Below, piece by piece: positions 36,441 to 44,432 of a stretch of 64,000 nucleotides of DNA. Position 1 is the stretch's first letter. Every line of letters starts with the position of its first letter. The stretch comes from Burkholderiaceae bacterium (GTDB lineage Bacteria > Pseudomonadota > Gammaproteobacteria > Burkholderiales > Burkholderiaceae_E): positions 37,410-101,409 of the forward strand of contig JAJPES010000027.1 of the NCBI GenBank assembly GCA_021166725.1. Reading direction: 5' to 3'. The notes under the pieces are model-generated. The model did no database searches. It had not been told where the DNA came from and saw only the letters and a program-made list of their open reading frames with translations. Both the position numbers and the translations under genes were made by a program.

Positions 36441-36632
36441 ATGTTCATCGCCATCGGCCTTCTTTTGGTCGCCGTCGGCCTGCTGTGGCCGTGGCTTTCG
36501 CGTTTCCCGTGGGGCCGCTTGCCCGGCGATATCTCCATCGTGCGCGAGGACTTCAGCTTCCACTTCCCGATCACGACGTCGGTCATCGTTTCGATCGTGC
36601 TCACGCTCATTGTCTGGTGGTTACGCCGGTAG
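36441..36632 (+). CDS. DUF2905 family small membrane protein
   Basis: The 63-residue protein has two hydrophobic helices (about 2-18 and 43-60) joined by the conserved block FPWGRLPGDISIVREDFSFHFPI, which is diagnostic of DUF2905. Its function is unknown. The ATG at 36441 has an AAGG about 8 nt upstream; a GTG three codons earlier is possible. A GTGGGG/CCCCAC hairpin (36636-36650) follows the stop. Confidence 0.85.
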   Translation: MFIAIGLLLVAVGLLWPWLSRFPWGRLPGDISIVREDFSFHFPITTSVIVSIVLTLIVWWLRR

Positions 36633-36711
36633 CGAGTGGGGTTGCCCCACGCGACGGCGCCGAGTCGAGGCATCGTCTGGTCGTCTTGATGGCCTGGCCA
36701 AGGGGAGAACA

Positions 36712-37650
36712 ATGCAAAGGCGACGCTTTCTCGGGGTCTCCATCCTTTCATTGGCCGCGGTGGCCGCTCACGGTGTTTCGCTCGGGCAGGCCGCGGAGAA
36801 GAAGCGCAGCCGGCTGGTGCTGCTGGGTACGAAAGGCGGGCCGCGGGTGGGCGGGGCCGGCCGTTCCAACCCGGCGAACCTGCTCGTTGTCGACGGTGTT
36901 CCGTACGTCATCGATTGCGGCTACGGCGTCTCGCGGCAACTGGTTCGCGCCGGCGTGCCCCTCAACACGCTTCGCTACATCTTCCTCACGCACAATCATT
37001 CGGACCACGTCCTCGAATACGGCCCGTTGCTGTACAACGGCTGGGCCACCGGCCTGAAGCAGCAGGTCGACGTCTATGGCCCGCCACCGCTGGCGCAGCC
37101 GACCGAAGCGTTCATGCAGTCGCTGCGCTTCGACATCGATACGCGCATCGGCGACGAGGGCAAGCCCGATCTGCGCAAGCTCGTCGTCGCACACGAGATT
37201 GCCGGCGACGGCGAAGTGTTTCGCAACGATTCCGTGCGCGTCACCGCGATGCGGGTAGCGCATCCGCCGATCCGCGACGCCTACGCGTTTCGCTTCGAGT
37301 GTCCGGACCGCGTGATCGTCTTCTCGGGAGATACCGCCTATCTGCCCAGGCTCGCCGAGTTCGCCCGTGGCGCCGACGTGCTCGTGCACGAGGTGATGTA
37401 CCTGCCGGGCGTCGATGCGCTGGTCAAGCGCGTGCCGAATGCCGCGACGTTGCGCGAGCACCTGCTCGCGAGCCATACGCTCACCGACGACGTCGGTCGC
37501 ATCGCGCAGGCCGCCGGCGTGCAGACGCTCGTGCTCTCGCATTTCGTTCCGGGCGACGATGCGTCGATCACCGACGAGATGTGGGCCGAGGGCGTGCGCA
37601 AGCACTATGGCGGGCGCATCGTCGTCGGTGCCGACCTGATGGAGATCTGA
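36712..37650 (+). CDS. Tat-exported metallo-beta-lactamase-fold hydrolase
   Basis: The 312-residue protein starts with a twin-arginine signal (RRRFLGVS, then a hydrophobic core to about residue 26), so it is folded in the cytosol and exported. The dinuclear metal site is HNHSDH (THNHSDHVLEYG, near residue 94), with later ligands in VAHPPIRDAYAF, FSGDTAYL and VLSHFVPGDD. The arrangement is that of arylsulfatase/RNase Z-like hydrolases. Substrate unknown. An AGGGGAGA site precedes the ATG. Confidence 0.85.
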   Translation: MQRRRFLGVSILSLAAVAAHGVSLGQAAEKKRSRLVLLGTKGGPRVGGAGRSNPANLLVVDGVPYVIDCGYGVSRQLVRAGVPLNTLRYIFLTHNHSDHVLEYGPLLYNGWATGLKQQVDVYGPPPLAQPTEAFMQSLRFDIDTRIGDEGKPDLRKLVVAHEIAGDGEVFRNDSVRVTAMRVAHPPIRDAYAFRFECPDRVIVFSGDTAYLPRLAEFARGADVLVHEVMYLPGVDALVKRVPNAATLREHLLASHTLTDDVGRIAQAAGVQTLVLSHFVPGDDASITDEMWAEGVRKHYGGRIVVGADLMEI

Positions 37651-37663
37651 TACCGCGCGTTTG

Positions 37664-37694
37664 TGCTCCGCCCGCTCGTACGGACGGGCGAGCA
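37664..37694. terminator. Hairpin between convergent genes
   Basis: TGCTC-GCCCG pairs with CGGGC-GAGCA around a loop containing CTCGTACGGA, with one bulged base. It lies between the convergent ends of the 36712 and 37716 genes. There is no T-run. Confidence 0.45.
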
Positions 37695-37715
37695 CCGACG
37701 CGTCCCGCTCGCGCG

Positions 37716-38834
37716 TCAGCCTGCCCGAAGCGCCCGCACCTGCAGCGCCAGCGCTCCGATCCCCGCCATCAGCGTGACGAAGGCGATCCAGCCGCCGATC
37801 CACGGGACGCGCGCGAGAAACGCGAGCAGCACCACCGACAACGCGGCGCCGACCACGCGACGCGCCAGCGCTTTCGCCGGATCGGAAGACAGCTGCGCGA
37901 CGAACCAGTCGCCGATGCCGATCGCCGAGGCCACCCACGCAAGCGGCAGCAGCATCAGGTAGACGAGCAGCAGAAGCAGGCCGAGCGGAATCCCGATCAC
38001 GGTGACGAAGGACAGCACGACGACGATCGGCGTGCAGACGAGAACGGCGAAGCCGAGCAGCAGCGCCGAGCCCGGCCGACGGTGCAGCGCCCCGGAGATC
38101 GCGGCGCTTGCGCGCGGCAGCAGCGCAACGACGATCGCCGCGAGCAGCGTCAATCCGATCGTCCACAGCGTCGCGAAGACAACGCCGATCCAGTGCATCG
38201 ATCTCGGTGCGGCGTCTGGCGGGAGTTGCGCGCCGAGTTGCTCGACCGCACCGGACACCTGCGCGGCGGGGTCTCGCTGCAGCGGCGCGTTGCTGCGGTA
38301 GCGCAGGCTGCCGTCGATGCGCGCGTGCGGGCCCAGTTCGATGCTTCCCGCGGTGACTTCGGCGTCGCCGCCGATGCGCCCGTCGATCAGCACGCTGCCG
38401 CCCGCTGCGCCGAGCGACCCGTCGGTGGCGCCTCGAAACTCGACGCGACCTGCGGTGACGGTCAGGTTTCCCCCGATGCGGGCGCCCGGTTCGACTTGCA
38501 CCTCGCCGCCGGCCAATCGGGCGTTGCGTGCCACCTGGCCGGCCAGCGACAGGCGGCCACCCGCTGCGTAGACCGATTGTCCGACGTTTGCACCGAGGCG
38601 CACGGTGCCGCCGGCGACCACCGCGTCGCCGGCGACGGCTGCCTCGACATCGACGCTGCCGCCGGCGGCGAACAGGTCGCCGTCGACCGGCGTGCGCTCG
38701 GTGACGCCGGCGCCGGCCACGAAGCGGTCGGAAGCTCCGGCTGCGGCCGCAGCCGAAGGCACGAGCGACGCGAATGCGAGCGAAACGAGCAGGGCCGCCA
38801 CAAGCCCGAGGCTGCGCGCGGTGGGCGTCGCCAC
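37716..38834 (-). CDS. Exported polymer-forming (bactofilin-like) membrane protein
   Basis: The 372-residue protein has a signal peptide, then about 170 residues of short beta-strand repeats (GDLFAAGGSVDVEAAVAGDAV-like units with regular Gly, Ala and Val), as in bactofilin or polymer-forming cytoskeletal domains. The C-terminal half holds four or five membrane helices. The repeat region would sit in the periplasm. The GTG at 38834 is used because no ATG gives a signal peptide. It lies 29 bp behind a small Cys-rich gene and probably shares its transcript. Confidence 0.7.
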   Translation of the reverse strand: MATPTARSLGLVAALLVSLAFASLVPSAAAAAGASDRFVAGAGVTERTPVDGDLFAAGGSVDVEAAVAGDAVVAGGTVRLGANVGQSVYAAGGRLSLAGQVARNARLAGGEVQVEPGARIGGNLTVTAGRVEFRGATDGSLGAAGGSVLIDGRIGGDAEVTAGSIELGPHARIDGSLRYRSNAPLQRDPAAQVSGAVEQLGAQLPPDAAPRSMHWIGVVFATLWTIGLTLLAAIVVALLPRASAAISGALHRRPGSALLLGFAVLVCTPIVVVLSFVTVIGIPLGLLLLLVYLMLLPLAWVASAIGIGDWFVAQLSSDPAKALARRVVGAALSVVLLAFLARVPWIGGWIAFVTLMAGIGALALQVRALRAG

Positions 38835-38863
38835 TTTCGGTTCGCCGCCGCGCGTTGCGGTTC

Positions 38864-39151
38864 TCAGTGAGCGGGTGCCTTCTGCGGCGCGCCCAGCACG
38901 TAGCGCAGGCATTCGGCGACGCCGGACGGCGACAGCGTTTCGCCGGCGCGCGGCGTCATGAACAGCACCACCGCTTCGCCGTCGCGCCGCGCTTCGCAGG
39001 TGCCGATCTTCGAGCACTCGCCCGACGGACACGACCACCAGCTGAGCGCCTTGCACGCGTGGACCGCTTCGAGAACCTGCTGGCCGGTTTGCGAGTCGTT
39101 GTCGATGCGCACCTGCAGTTGCGCGCCCTGGCCTTCGATGCGGAAGCTCAT
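38864..39151 (-). CDS. Small cysteine-containing protein of unknown function
   Basis: The 95-residue protein has no signal peptide. A central cysteine group (HACKALSWWSCPSGECSKIGTC, C-x8-C-x4-C-x5-C) could bind a metal or form disulfides. The rest looks like an alternating beta-alpha fold (LQVRIDNDSQTGQQVLEAV). The ATG at 39151 follows a GGAGGAAT site, which is strong. I do not recognise the family. Confidence 0.6.
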   Translation of the reverse strand: MSFRIEGQGAQLQVRIDNDSQTGQQVLEAVHACKALSWWSCPSGECSKIGTCEARRDGEAVVLFMTPRAGETLSPSGVAECLRYVLGAPQKAPAH

Positions 39152-39222
39152 GATTCCTCCCCGGACGCATTGGGTTGCCGACGCGTCGCGACAGCGCCAC
39201 TGTAGTCCAACTGAACCGCGCG

Positions 39223-39723
39223 TCAATGGGCCGGCGCCGGCCGCTCGACGACCAGGGTGTGCGCGACGGATGCGAGCTCGCAATCGACCGCCTCGCCGCG
39301 CCGCTCGAGCACGACGAAGTCGCCGTCGGCCAGCGCGAGCAGCGGGTGGTGCCAGACCCCGCGGGCGAAGTGCACTCCGCAGCGGCCGTCGAGGCGGAAG
39401 GCGCGCATCGTCTCGCCATCGGGTCGTGCATCGCCGAGCGCGACGACGACGACGAAGGGGACGCCTCCCAGCGGAACGAAGCCCTGGCCTCCGAGGCGGT
39501 GCCGCTCGAGCGTGCGCACGACGAAGGGCAACGCGACCGCCTGCGCGCGGAAGACGGCGAGCGCCGCGCGTGCGCCGTCGCCGGCGACGTCGGGATCGGG
39601 CAGCTCGAAGCGACGGGACGTGCCGTCGTTGATCGAAACCCCGCCGCCAGGGCCGGGCGCGATCACGAAGCCGTAGGGCGCGAAGGCGTCGACGTCGAGC
39701 GGCTGCAGCGCGAGCGTGCGCAC
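39223..39723 (-). CDS. allA: Ureidoglycolate lyase
   Basis: The 166-residue cupin-fold enzyme splits ureidoglycolate to glyoxylate and urea, the last step of allantoin use. Family features are PLDVDAFAPYGFVIA at the start, LERHRLGGQGFVPLGG and GVHFARGVWHHPLLAL. The GTG at 39723 is 17 bp behind livF. Placement at the end of an ABC-transporter operon with an amidase suggests that the operon handles ureides or amides rather than branched-chain amino acids. Confidence 0.85.
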   Translation of the reverse strand: MRTLALQPLDVDAFAPYGFVIAPGPGGGVSINDGTSRRFELPDPDVAGDGARAALAVFRAQAVALPFVVRTLERHRLGGQGFVPLGGVPFVVVVALGDARPDGETMRAFRLDGRCGVHFARGVWHHPLLALADGDFVVLERRGEAVDCELASVAHTLVVERPAPAH

Positions 39724-39740
39724 GGAACCCGGCGCGCCGC

Positions 39741-40529
39741 TCAGAAGTTGATCCCCAGCCACTCGCGCACCTGATCGTGCAGGTCGCCCGCGAAATCGGC
39801 TGGCGTTCCGTCGGCGGTGATCTCGCCCAGGCTCAGCACGTAGACGTGATCCGACATGGACACCACGCGACGCACGTTGTGGTCGACGAGCAGGATGCCC
39901 ATGCCGGACCTGGCGAACGCGCCGATCCACTGGAACACCTCGGCGGCCACGCGCGGCGCCAGTCCGATGCTCGGCTCGTCGATCAGGCAGACCTTCGGCT
40001 GCACCATGTAGGCCTTGGCGAACTCGAGCGACTTCTGCTGTCCGCCCGACAGGTCGCCCGCCTGCGCGGAGAGTTTTTCCTTCAGCACCGGAAAGCGCTC
40101 GAGCGTGTCGGCGTAGCGCTGCTCGAGAACGCTGCCGAACTGCCGGTGCCGGCCCTCGAGCGCCAGGCGCAGGTTCTCGGCAACGGTCATGTACGGAAAC
40201 AGGCTCGATTCCTGCGGGATGTACCACAGCCCGTCGTCGATCATCGTGTGCGCGGGCTTGCCCGAGATATCGGCGCCGCGCCAGGCGACGCGCCCGGATT
40301 TCGGGCGCAGGAAGCCGCAGATCGTCTTCATCAACGTCGACTTGCCGGCGCCGTTCAGCCCGATCAGGCCGCTGATGCGCCCGGCGCGCACCGACAGCGA
40401 GACGTTGCGCAGCACGTCGATGTCGCCGAGATAGCCGGCGGTGACGTTCTCGACGGCGAGCAGCGTTTCGGCGCTGCCGGCAGGCCGGTCGGCCGATGCC
40501 GTCCCCGGGGCGCGTGCCGCTTCAACCAT
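39741..40529 (-). CDS. Branched-chain/amide-type ABC transporter ATP-binding protein (LivF-like)
   Basis: The 262-residue ATPase has Walker A GLNGAGKST, the signature LSGGQQKSLEF, Walker B KVCLIDEPSIGLAP and the H-loop VDHNV. The first 25 residues are an Ala/Pro-rich extension absent from E. coli LivF. It overlaps livG by 8 bp. It energises uptake together with the LivG-like ATPase through the LivH/LivM-like permeases. Confidence 0.9.
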   Translation of the reverse strand: MVEAARAPGTASADRPAGSAETLLAVENVTAGYLGDIDVLRNVSLSVRAGRISGLIGLNGAGKSTLMKTICGFLRPKSGRVAWRGADISGKPAHTMIDDGLWYIPQESSLFPYMTVAENLRLALEGRHRQFGSVLEQRYADTLERFPVLKEKLSAQAGDLSGGQQKSLEFAKAYMVQPKVCLIDEPSIGLAPRVAAEVFQWIGAFARSGMGILLVDHNVRRVVSMSDHVYVLSLGEITADGTPADFAGDLHDQVREWLGINF

Positions 40530-41259
40530 GTTCGACCTCGTCGGCGACGTCCTCGCCGAGATAGGCTTCGATGACCGACGGATCCTGCAGCACCTGCTGC
40601 GTGGGACCCTCGGCCAGCACCTTGCCCGCGTTCATGCACACCGAGCGCGGACACAGCTCGACGACGACCGGCATGTCGTGGCTGACCAGCACGAAGGTCT
40701 GGCCGTCCGCGTTGCGCCGCCGGATGAACGCGCCCATCGTCTCCTTCATCACCGGGTGCACGGCGGCGAAGGGCTCGTCGAGCAGCGCGAGACGAGGGGG
40801 CACCATGAAGCACATGCCGAACTCGAGCAGCTTCTTCTGCCCGCCCGACAGCTGCCCGCCGTCCAGGTGCATCACGTGCGCGAGCTGCAGTTCGTCGAGC
40901 AGCTCGACGGCGCGCCGGGTGGCGCCGGCTTCGTCCAGGCCCATCGCCAGTCCGCAGACGACGAGGTTGTCGAACGCGCTCACGCGCGCGAAGACGCGCG
41001 TCATCTGGAACATGCGCAGCACGCCGCGGCGCGTCAGTTGGGTGGGATTCAGGCCGAGCACTTCGCGCCCGTCCAGGCGCACTAGGCCCGCGTCGGCCTT
41101 CATGTGGCCCGAAAGCAGGTTCAGCAGCGTCGTCTTGCCCGAGCCGTTCGGGCCGATCAACCCGAGCAGCTCGCCTTCGTCGACGTGCAGGCTGGCGGCG
41201 TCCACCGCGCGCAGGCCGCCGAAGCGCCTGGTGACCGAATCGACCTCGAGCAGCGCCAT
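40522..41259 (-). CDS. Branched-chain/amide-type ABC transporter ATP-binding protein (LivG-like)
   Basis: The 245-residue ATPase has Walker A GPNGSGKTT, signature LSGGQKKLLEF, Walker B LALLDEPFAAVHP and H-loop VSHDM. The switch from the usual GLNP to FAAVHP after Walker B is slightly unusual. The ATG at 41259 overlaps the livM stop by one base (TGATG). Confidence 0.9.
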   Translation of the reverse strand: MALLEVDSVTRRFGGLRAVDAASLHVDEGELLGLIGPNGSGKTTLLNLLSGHMKADAGLVRLDGREVLGLNPTQLTRRGVLRMFQMTRVFARVSAFDNLVVCGLAMGLDEAGATRRAVELLDELQLAHVMHLDGGQLSGGQKKLLEFGMCFMVPPRLALLDEPFAAVHPVMKETMGAFIRRRNADGQTFVLVSHDMPVVVELCPRSVCMNAGKVLAEGPTQQVLQDPSVIEAYLGEDVADEVEHG

Positions 41260-42257
41260 CAGCGTGCCTCCCTGGCCGCGGTCGAGCCTGCGGCGCGCCG
41301 TCCGGCGAACGCGTCGCGCGCCAGCCCCCACAGGCCTTCGCGGAAGAAGCGCGCGAACACGATGACGAGCAGCGCGAAGACGATCATCTGGATGTTGCCG
41401 ACGTCGCGCAGCATCTCGGAGGCGACGTAGACGAGCACCGCGCCGATCAGCGGGCCGACCAGCGTTCCCATGCCGCCGATGACGACCATCGCGATCACGA
41501 TGCCGGTCTGCGCGATGAGTCCGAGCTCGGGGCTGACGAGCTGGGCGAAGGTGCCGTACAGGCCGCCGGCGAAGCCGCAGATCGCGCAGCTGACGAAGAA
41601 GGCGATCGTCTTTGCGCGCACGACGTCGATGCCGCGGCTGGCGGCGCCGATCTCGTCGTCGCGTATGGCCAGCAGGTAGCGGCCGATCGGCGCACGCAGC
41701 ATCGCGTAGACGAGAATCGTCGACGCGACGAGCGCGACCAGGAACAGGTAGTAGTTGGCCACGTGGCTGCCGACGAGCGGCGGGACGTTCAGGCCCTGGT
41801 CGCCGCGCGTGAAGTCGATCGAGTTGTAGATGACGAGCCGCGCGATCTCGGCAAAGGCGAGCGTGGTCAGCGCGAGGTACGGCCCCGACAGGCGCAGCAC
41901 GATGCGCCCGAGAACGAGCCCGATCAGTCCGGGGACGACGATCGCCAGCGGCAGGCCGATCGCGAGCGGAATCTGCCAGTGCCAGGCGGCCAGGCCGGTG
42001 GTGTAGGCGCCGAGCATCGCGAAGGCGGCGGGCGCGAGCGAGAACTGCCCGGTGTAGCCGGCGAGCAGGTTCCAGCCGACCGACAGCATCGCGAAATACA
42101 TGCTGACGATCAGCACGCCGAGCCAGTACGGCGACGAGATGCCCAGCGGCAGCAGCGCGAGCACCGCGAGCACGACGAGCGCCAGGCGCAGTTCCTGCGC
42201 GAGCTTGTGGCGAAGGAAGTTGCGGTGCGCCGGGATGTGCATGTCGGAAGCCGCCAC
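41259..42257 (-). CDS. Branched-chain/amide-type ABC transporter permease (LivM-like)
   Basis: The 332-residue permease has about ten helices and family blocks such as NLLAGYTGQFSLAPAAFAMLGAY, GPYLALTTLAFAEIARLV and MVVIGGMGTLVGPLIGA. The GTG at 42257 is chosen because GGAGGT lies 6-7 nt upstream, inside the end of livH; an ATG at 42242 is the alternative. It forms the membrane channel with the LivH-like protein. Confidence 0.9.
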   Translation of the reverse strand: MAASDMHIPAHRNFLRHKLAQELRLALVVLAVLALLPLGISSPYWLGVLIVSMYFAMLSVGWNLLAGYTGQFSLAPAAFAMLGAYTTGLAAWHWQIPLAIGLPLAIVVPGLIGLVLGRIVLRLSGPYLALTTLAFAEIARLVIYNSIDFTRGDQGLNVPPLVGSHVANYYLFLVALVASTILVYAMLRAPIGRYLLAIRDDEIGAASRGIDVVRAKTIAFFVSCAICGFAGGLYGTFAQLVSPELGLIAQTGIVIAMVVIGGMGTLVGPLIGAVLVYVASEMLRDVGNIQMIVFALLVIVFARFFREGLWGLARDAFAGRRAAGSTAAREAR

Positions 42258-42259
42258 CT

Positions 42260-43150
42260 TCAGACCTCCCGCACGCGCTCGCCGAACAGGCCCTGCGGGC
42301 GCAGCAGCAGCACGAGGATCAGCAGCACGAGGCCGAAGGTGTCGCGATAGTCGTAGGACAGGTAGACGGCGCCGAAGCTCTCGAGCACGCCGAGCAGCAG
42401 TGCGGCGACGATGCTGCCCGGAATCGAGCCCATGCCGCCGATGACGACGATGACGTAGGACTTGATCGCGGGGAAGATGCCGACGTCGGGCGACGGGTTG
42501 ATCACCGGCGCGAGCAGTGCGCCGGCGAGCGCGGCGAGCACGCCCGAGGCCATGAAGACGATGCTGCTCGCGCGCGCGGTGTCGATGCCCGCGATCGACG
42601 CGCCGAGCCGGTTCTGCGCGACCGCCTGCACCTGCCGGCCCCACAGCGAGCGTTTCAGGAAGAGCGCCAGCGCCACCAGCAGCACGATCGCGACGACGGC
42701 GGTGATCAGTTTCTGCCCGCTGATCATGAACGGGCCGATCGACATGCGCGTGATGTCCGACAGCGACGGACCGCGCATCGGGTACGGCCCGACGACCTTG
42801 TCGACGAGGTTGATCAGCAGCAGCGACAGGCCGAAGGTGACGACGACGGCGTACTCGTCCTTCATCAACCCCCACGAGCCGTAGCCTTCGTAGAGCGGAC
42901 GCATCAGCCAGCGTTCGGTGGCCCAGCCGAGCAGCGCGCCGGCGAGCGCCGCGACGGGCAGCGCGAGCCACGGCGGCACGCCGAGCGCGAGCGAGACGAG
43001 CGTGTAGGTGTACGCGCCGATCATGTAGAACTCGCCGTGCGCGAAGTTCACGATCTTCAGGATGCCGAAGATCATCGTGAGGCCGACGGCCATCAGCGCG
43101 TAGAACAGGCCGATGATCAGGCCGTTGACGAAGAGGTCCAGAGCGAGCAA
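42260..43150 (-). CDS. Branched-chain/amide-type ABC transporter permease (LivH-like)
   Basis: The 296-residue permease has about eight helices and LivH blocks: NGLIIGLFYALMAVGLTMIFGILKIVNFAHGEFYMIGAY-type start (two segments), AVAQNRLGASIAGID and VIVVIGGMGSIPGSI. The start is a TTG at 43150, preceded by GGGAG; no ATG gives the usual N-terminus. Two bases separate its end from the livM start. Confidence 0.9.
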   Translation of the reverse strand: MLALDLFVNGLIIGLFYALMAVGLTMIFGILKIVNFAHGEFYMIGAYTYTLVSLALGVPPWLALPVAALAGALLGWATERWLMRPLYEGYGSWGLMKDEYAVVVTFGLSLLLINLVDKVVGPYPMRGPSLSDITRMSIGPFMISGQKLITAVVAIVLLVALALFLKRSLWGRQVQAVAQNRLGASIAGIDTARASSIVFMASGVLAALAGALLAPVINPSPDVGIFPAIKSYVIVVIGGMGSIPGSIVAALLLGVLESFGAVYLSYDYRDTFGLVLLILVLLLRPQGLFGERVREV

Positions 43151-43220
43151 GGGCGGTCTCCCGCCGCGCCCCGCGGGATCGCGAGGCGCGGTACTTCCGA
43201 CTCCTAGGAGGCTGTCGCCG

Positions 43221-44432
43221 TCACTTCGAGGGCTTCTTGATGCGGTCGACGTGCAGGGGCTCGCCGGGCACCTGGATCAGCGTCGTCTTGCTGAGCGGCT
43301 GGTCGATCTCGGTGAGCTGGTAGGTGACGTACGGGATGTCGACCCACTGCTGGTAGGTGTAGCCCGGCTCCTGGGAGAACTTGAAGGTGCCGCGCGTGCC
43401 GGAGAAGGTCATCTTCTGCAGCGCGTCGATCATCTTCGCGCTGTCGGTGGAATTCGCCTGCTTGATCGCGTCGGCGATCAGCAGCACGGAGTCGGCCGCC
43501 TGGAAGATCAGCCGGTTCGGCTCCGTCTTGTGCTCCTTCTGGTAGATGTCGGCCACCTGCTTGCCGAGTTCGGGCATCGGCATCTTCGGGTGGTACAGGC
43601 CGAAGGCGAGCATGTACTTGCCGGCTTCCTTCACGTTCTGCCAGAAGTCGGGGTAGTCGGCGATGCCCGCGCCGTCGTAGAACCAGGTTTTCGCGCTCGG
43701 CGCGACGCCCTGCTCGTAGATCTGGTTCATCAGGATGTACGCAGCCGGCGGCAACATGATGTTGACGACCAGGTCGGGCGGACTCGCGCGTAGCGGCAGC
43801 ACGGCCGGGGTGAAGTCCTTGCCGGCGCGATCGAGCGCGACATACTTGTACGAAGTCTCGGGCGCGTTCTTCTTCAGGAACTCGCCGAGCAGCTTCGCCT
43901 GGCCGATGCCGTAGTCGGTGTTCTCGGCGAAGGCGATCACGCTCTTGACCTTCAGCGCGGCGATCGTCTCGGCCATCGCGGAGGAGACGCGCGTGTTGTA
44001 GTTGCCGGGGTTGAAGACCTCCGGGTAGCCCTTCTTGCGGATGTCGTCGGACCAGCAGTTGGTGTTGATGTAGGGCGTCTTGTAGCGGTGCGCGACCTCG
44101 ATCGCCGCCAGGCACACCGAACTCTGGTGTCCGCCGGTGACGGCCACGACCTTGTCGCGAGTGATCAGCTTCTCGGCGGCGGCACGGCCCTTCTCGGGAA
44201 TGCCCTGGTCGTCTTCGTAGATCATCTGCAACGGCCGGCCGAGCACGCCGCCCTTGTCGTTGATCATCTTCGTGACGATCTCGATGCCGTCCTTCACCTG
44301 CGTGCCCTGCACGACGGAGCCGGGGGGCGACTGCGCGATGCTCACGCCGACGACGATCGGCTCGGCCGCCTGGCCGGAGAGCGCGAACGCCGCAGCCGCC
44401 GCTGCGATGGCGAATCGGAATGGGTGTTTCAC
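43221..44432 (-). CDS. ABC transporter periplasmic amide/amino-acid-binding protein
   Basis: The 403-residue protein has a signal peptide (FAIAAAAAAFALSGQAAE) and a LivK-type type I binding fold: VVGVSIAQSPPGSVVQGTQVK, VVAVTGGHQSSVCLAA and FAENTDYGIGQAK. The GTG at 44432 follows GGAGG and overlaps the amidase stop (GTGA). The ligand is unknown; the joined amidase and ureidoglycolate lyase point to an amide or ureide. Confidence 0.88.
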   Translation of the reverse strand: MKHPFRFAIAAAAAAFALSGQAAEPIVVGVSIAQSPPGSVVQGTQVKDGIEIVTKMINDKGGVLGRPLQMIYEDDQGIPEKGRAAAEKLITRDKVVAVTGGHQSSVCLAAIEVAHRYKTPYINTNCWSDDIRKKGYPEVFNPGNYNTRVSSAMAETIAALKVKSVIAFAENTDYGIGQAKLLGEFLKKNAPETSYKYVALDRAGKDFTPAVLPLRASPPDLVVNIMLPPAAYILMNQIYEQGVAPSAKTWFYDGAGIADYPDFWQNVKEAGKYMLAFGLYHPKMPMPELGKQVADIYQKEHKTEPNRLIFQAADSVLLIADAIKQANSTDSAKMIDALQKMTFSGTRGTFKFSQEPGYTYQQWVDIPYVTYQLTEIDQPLSKTTLIQVPGEPLHVDRIKKPSK

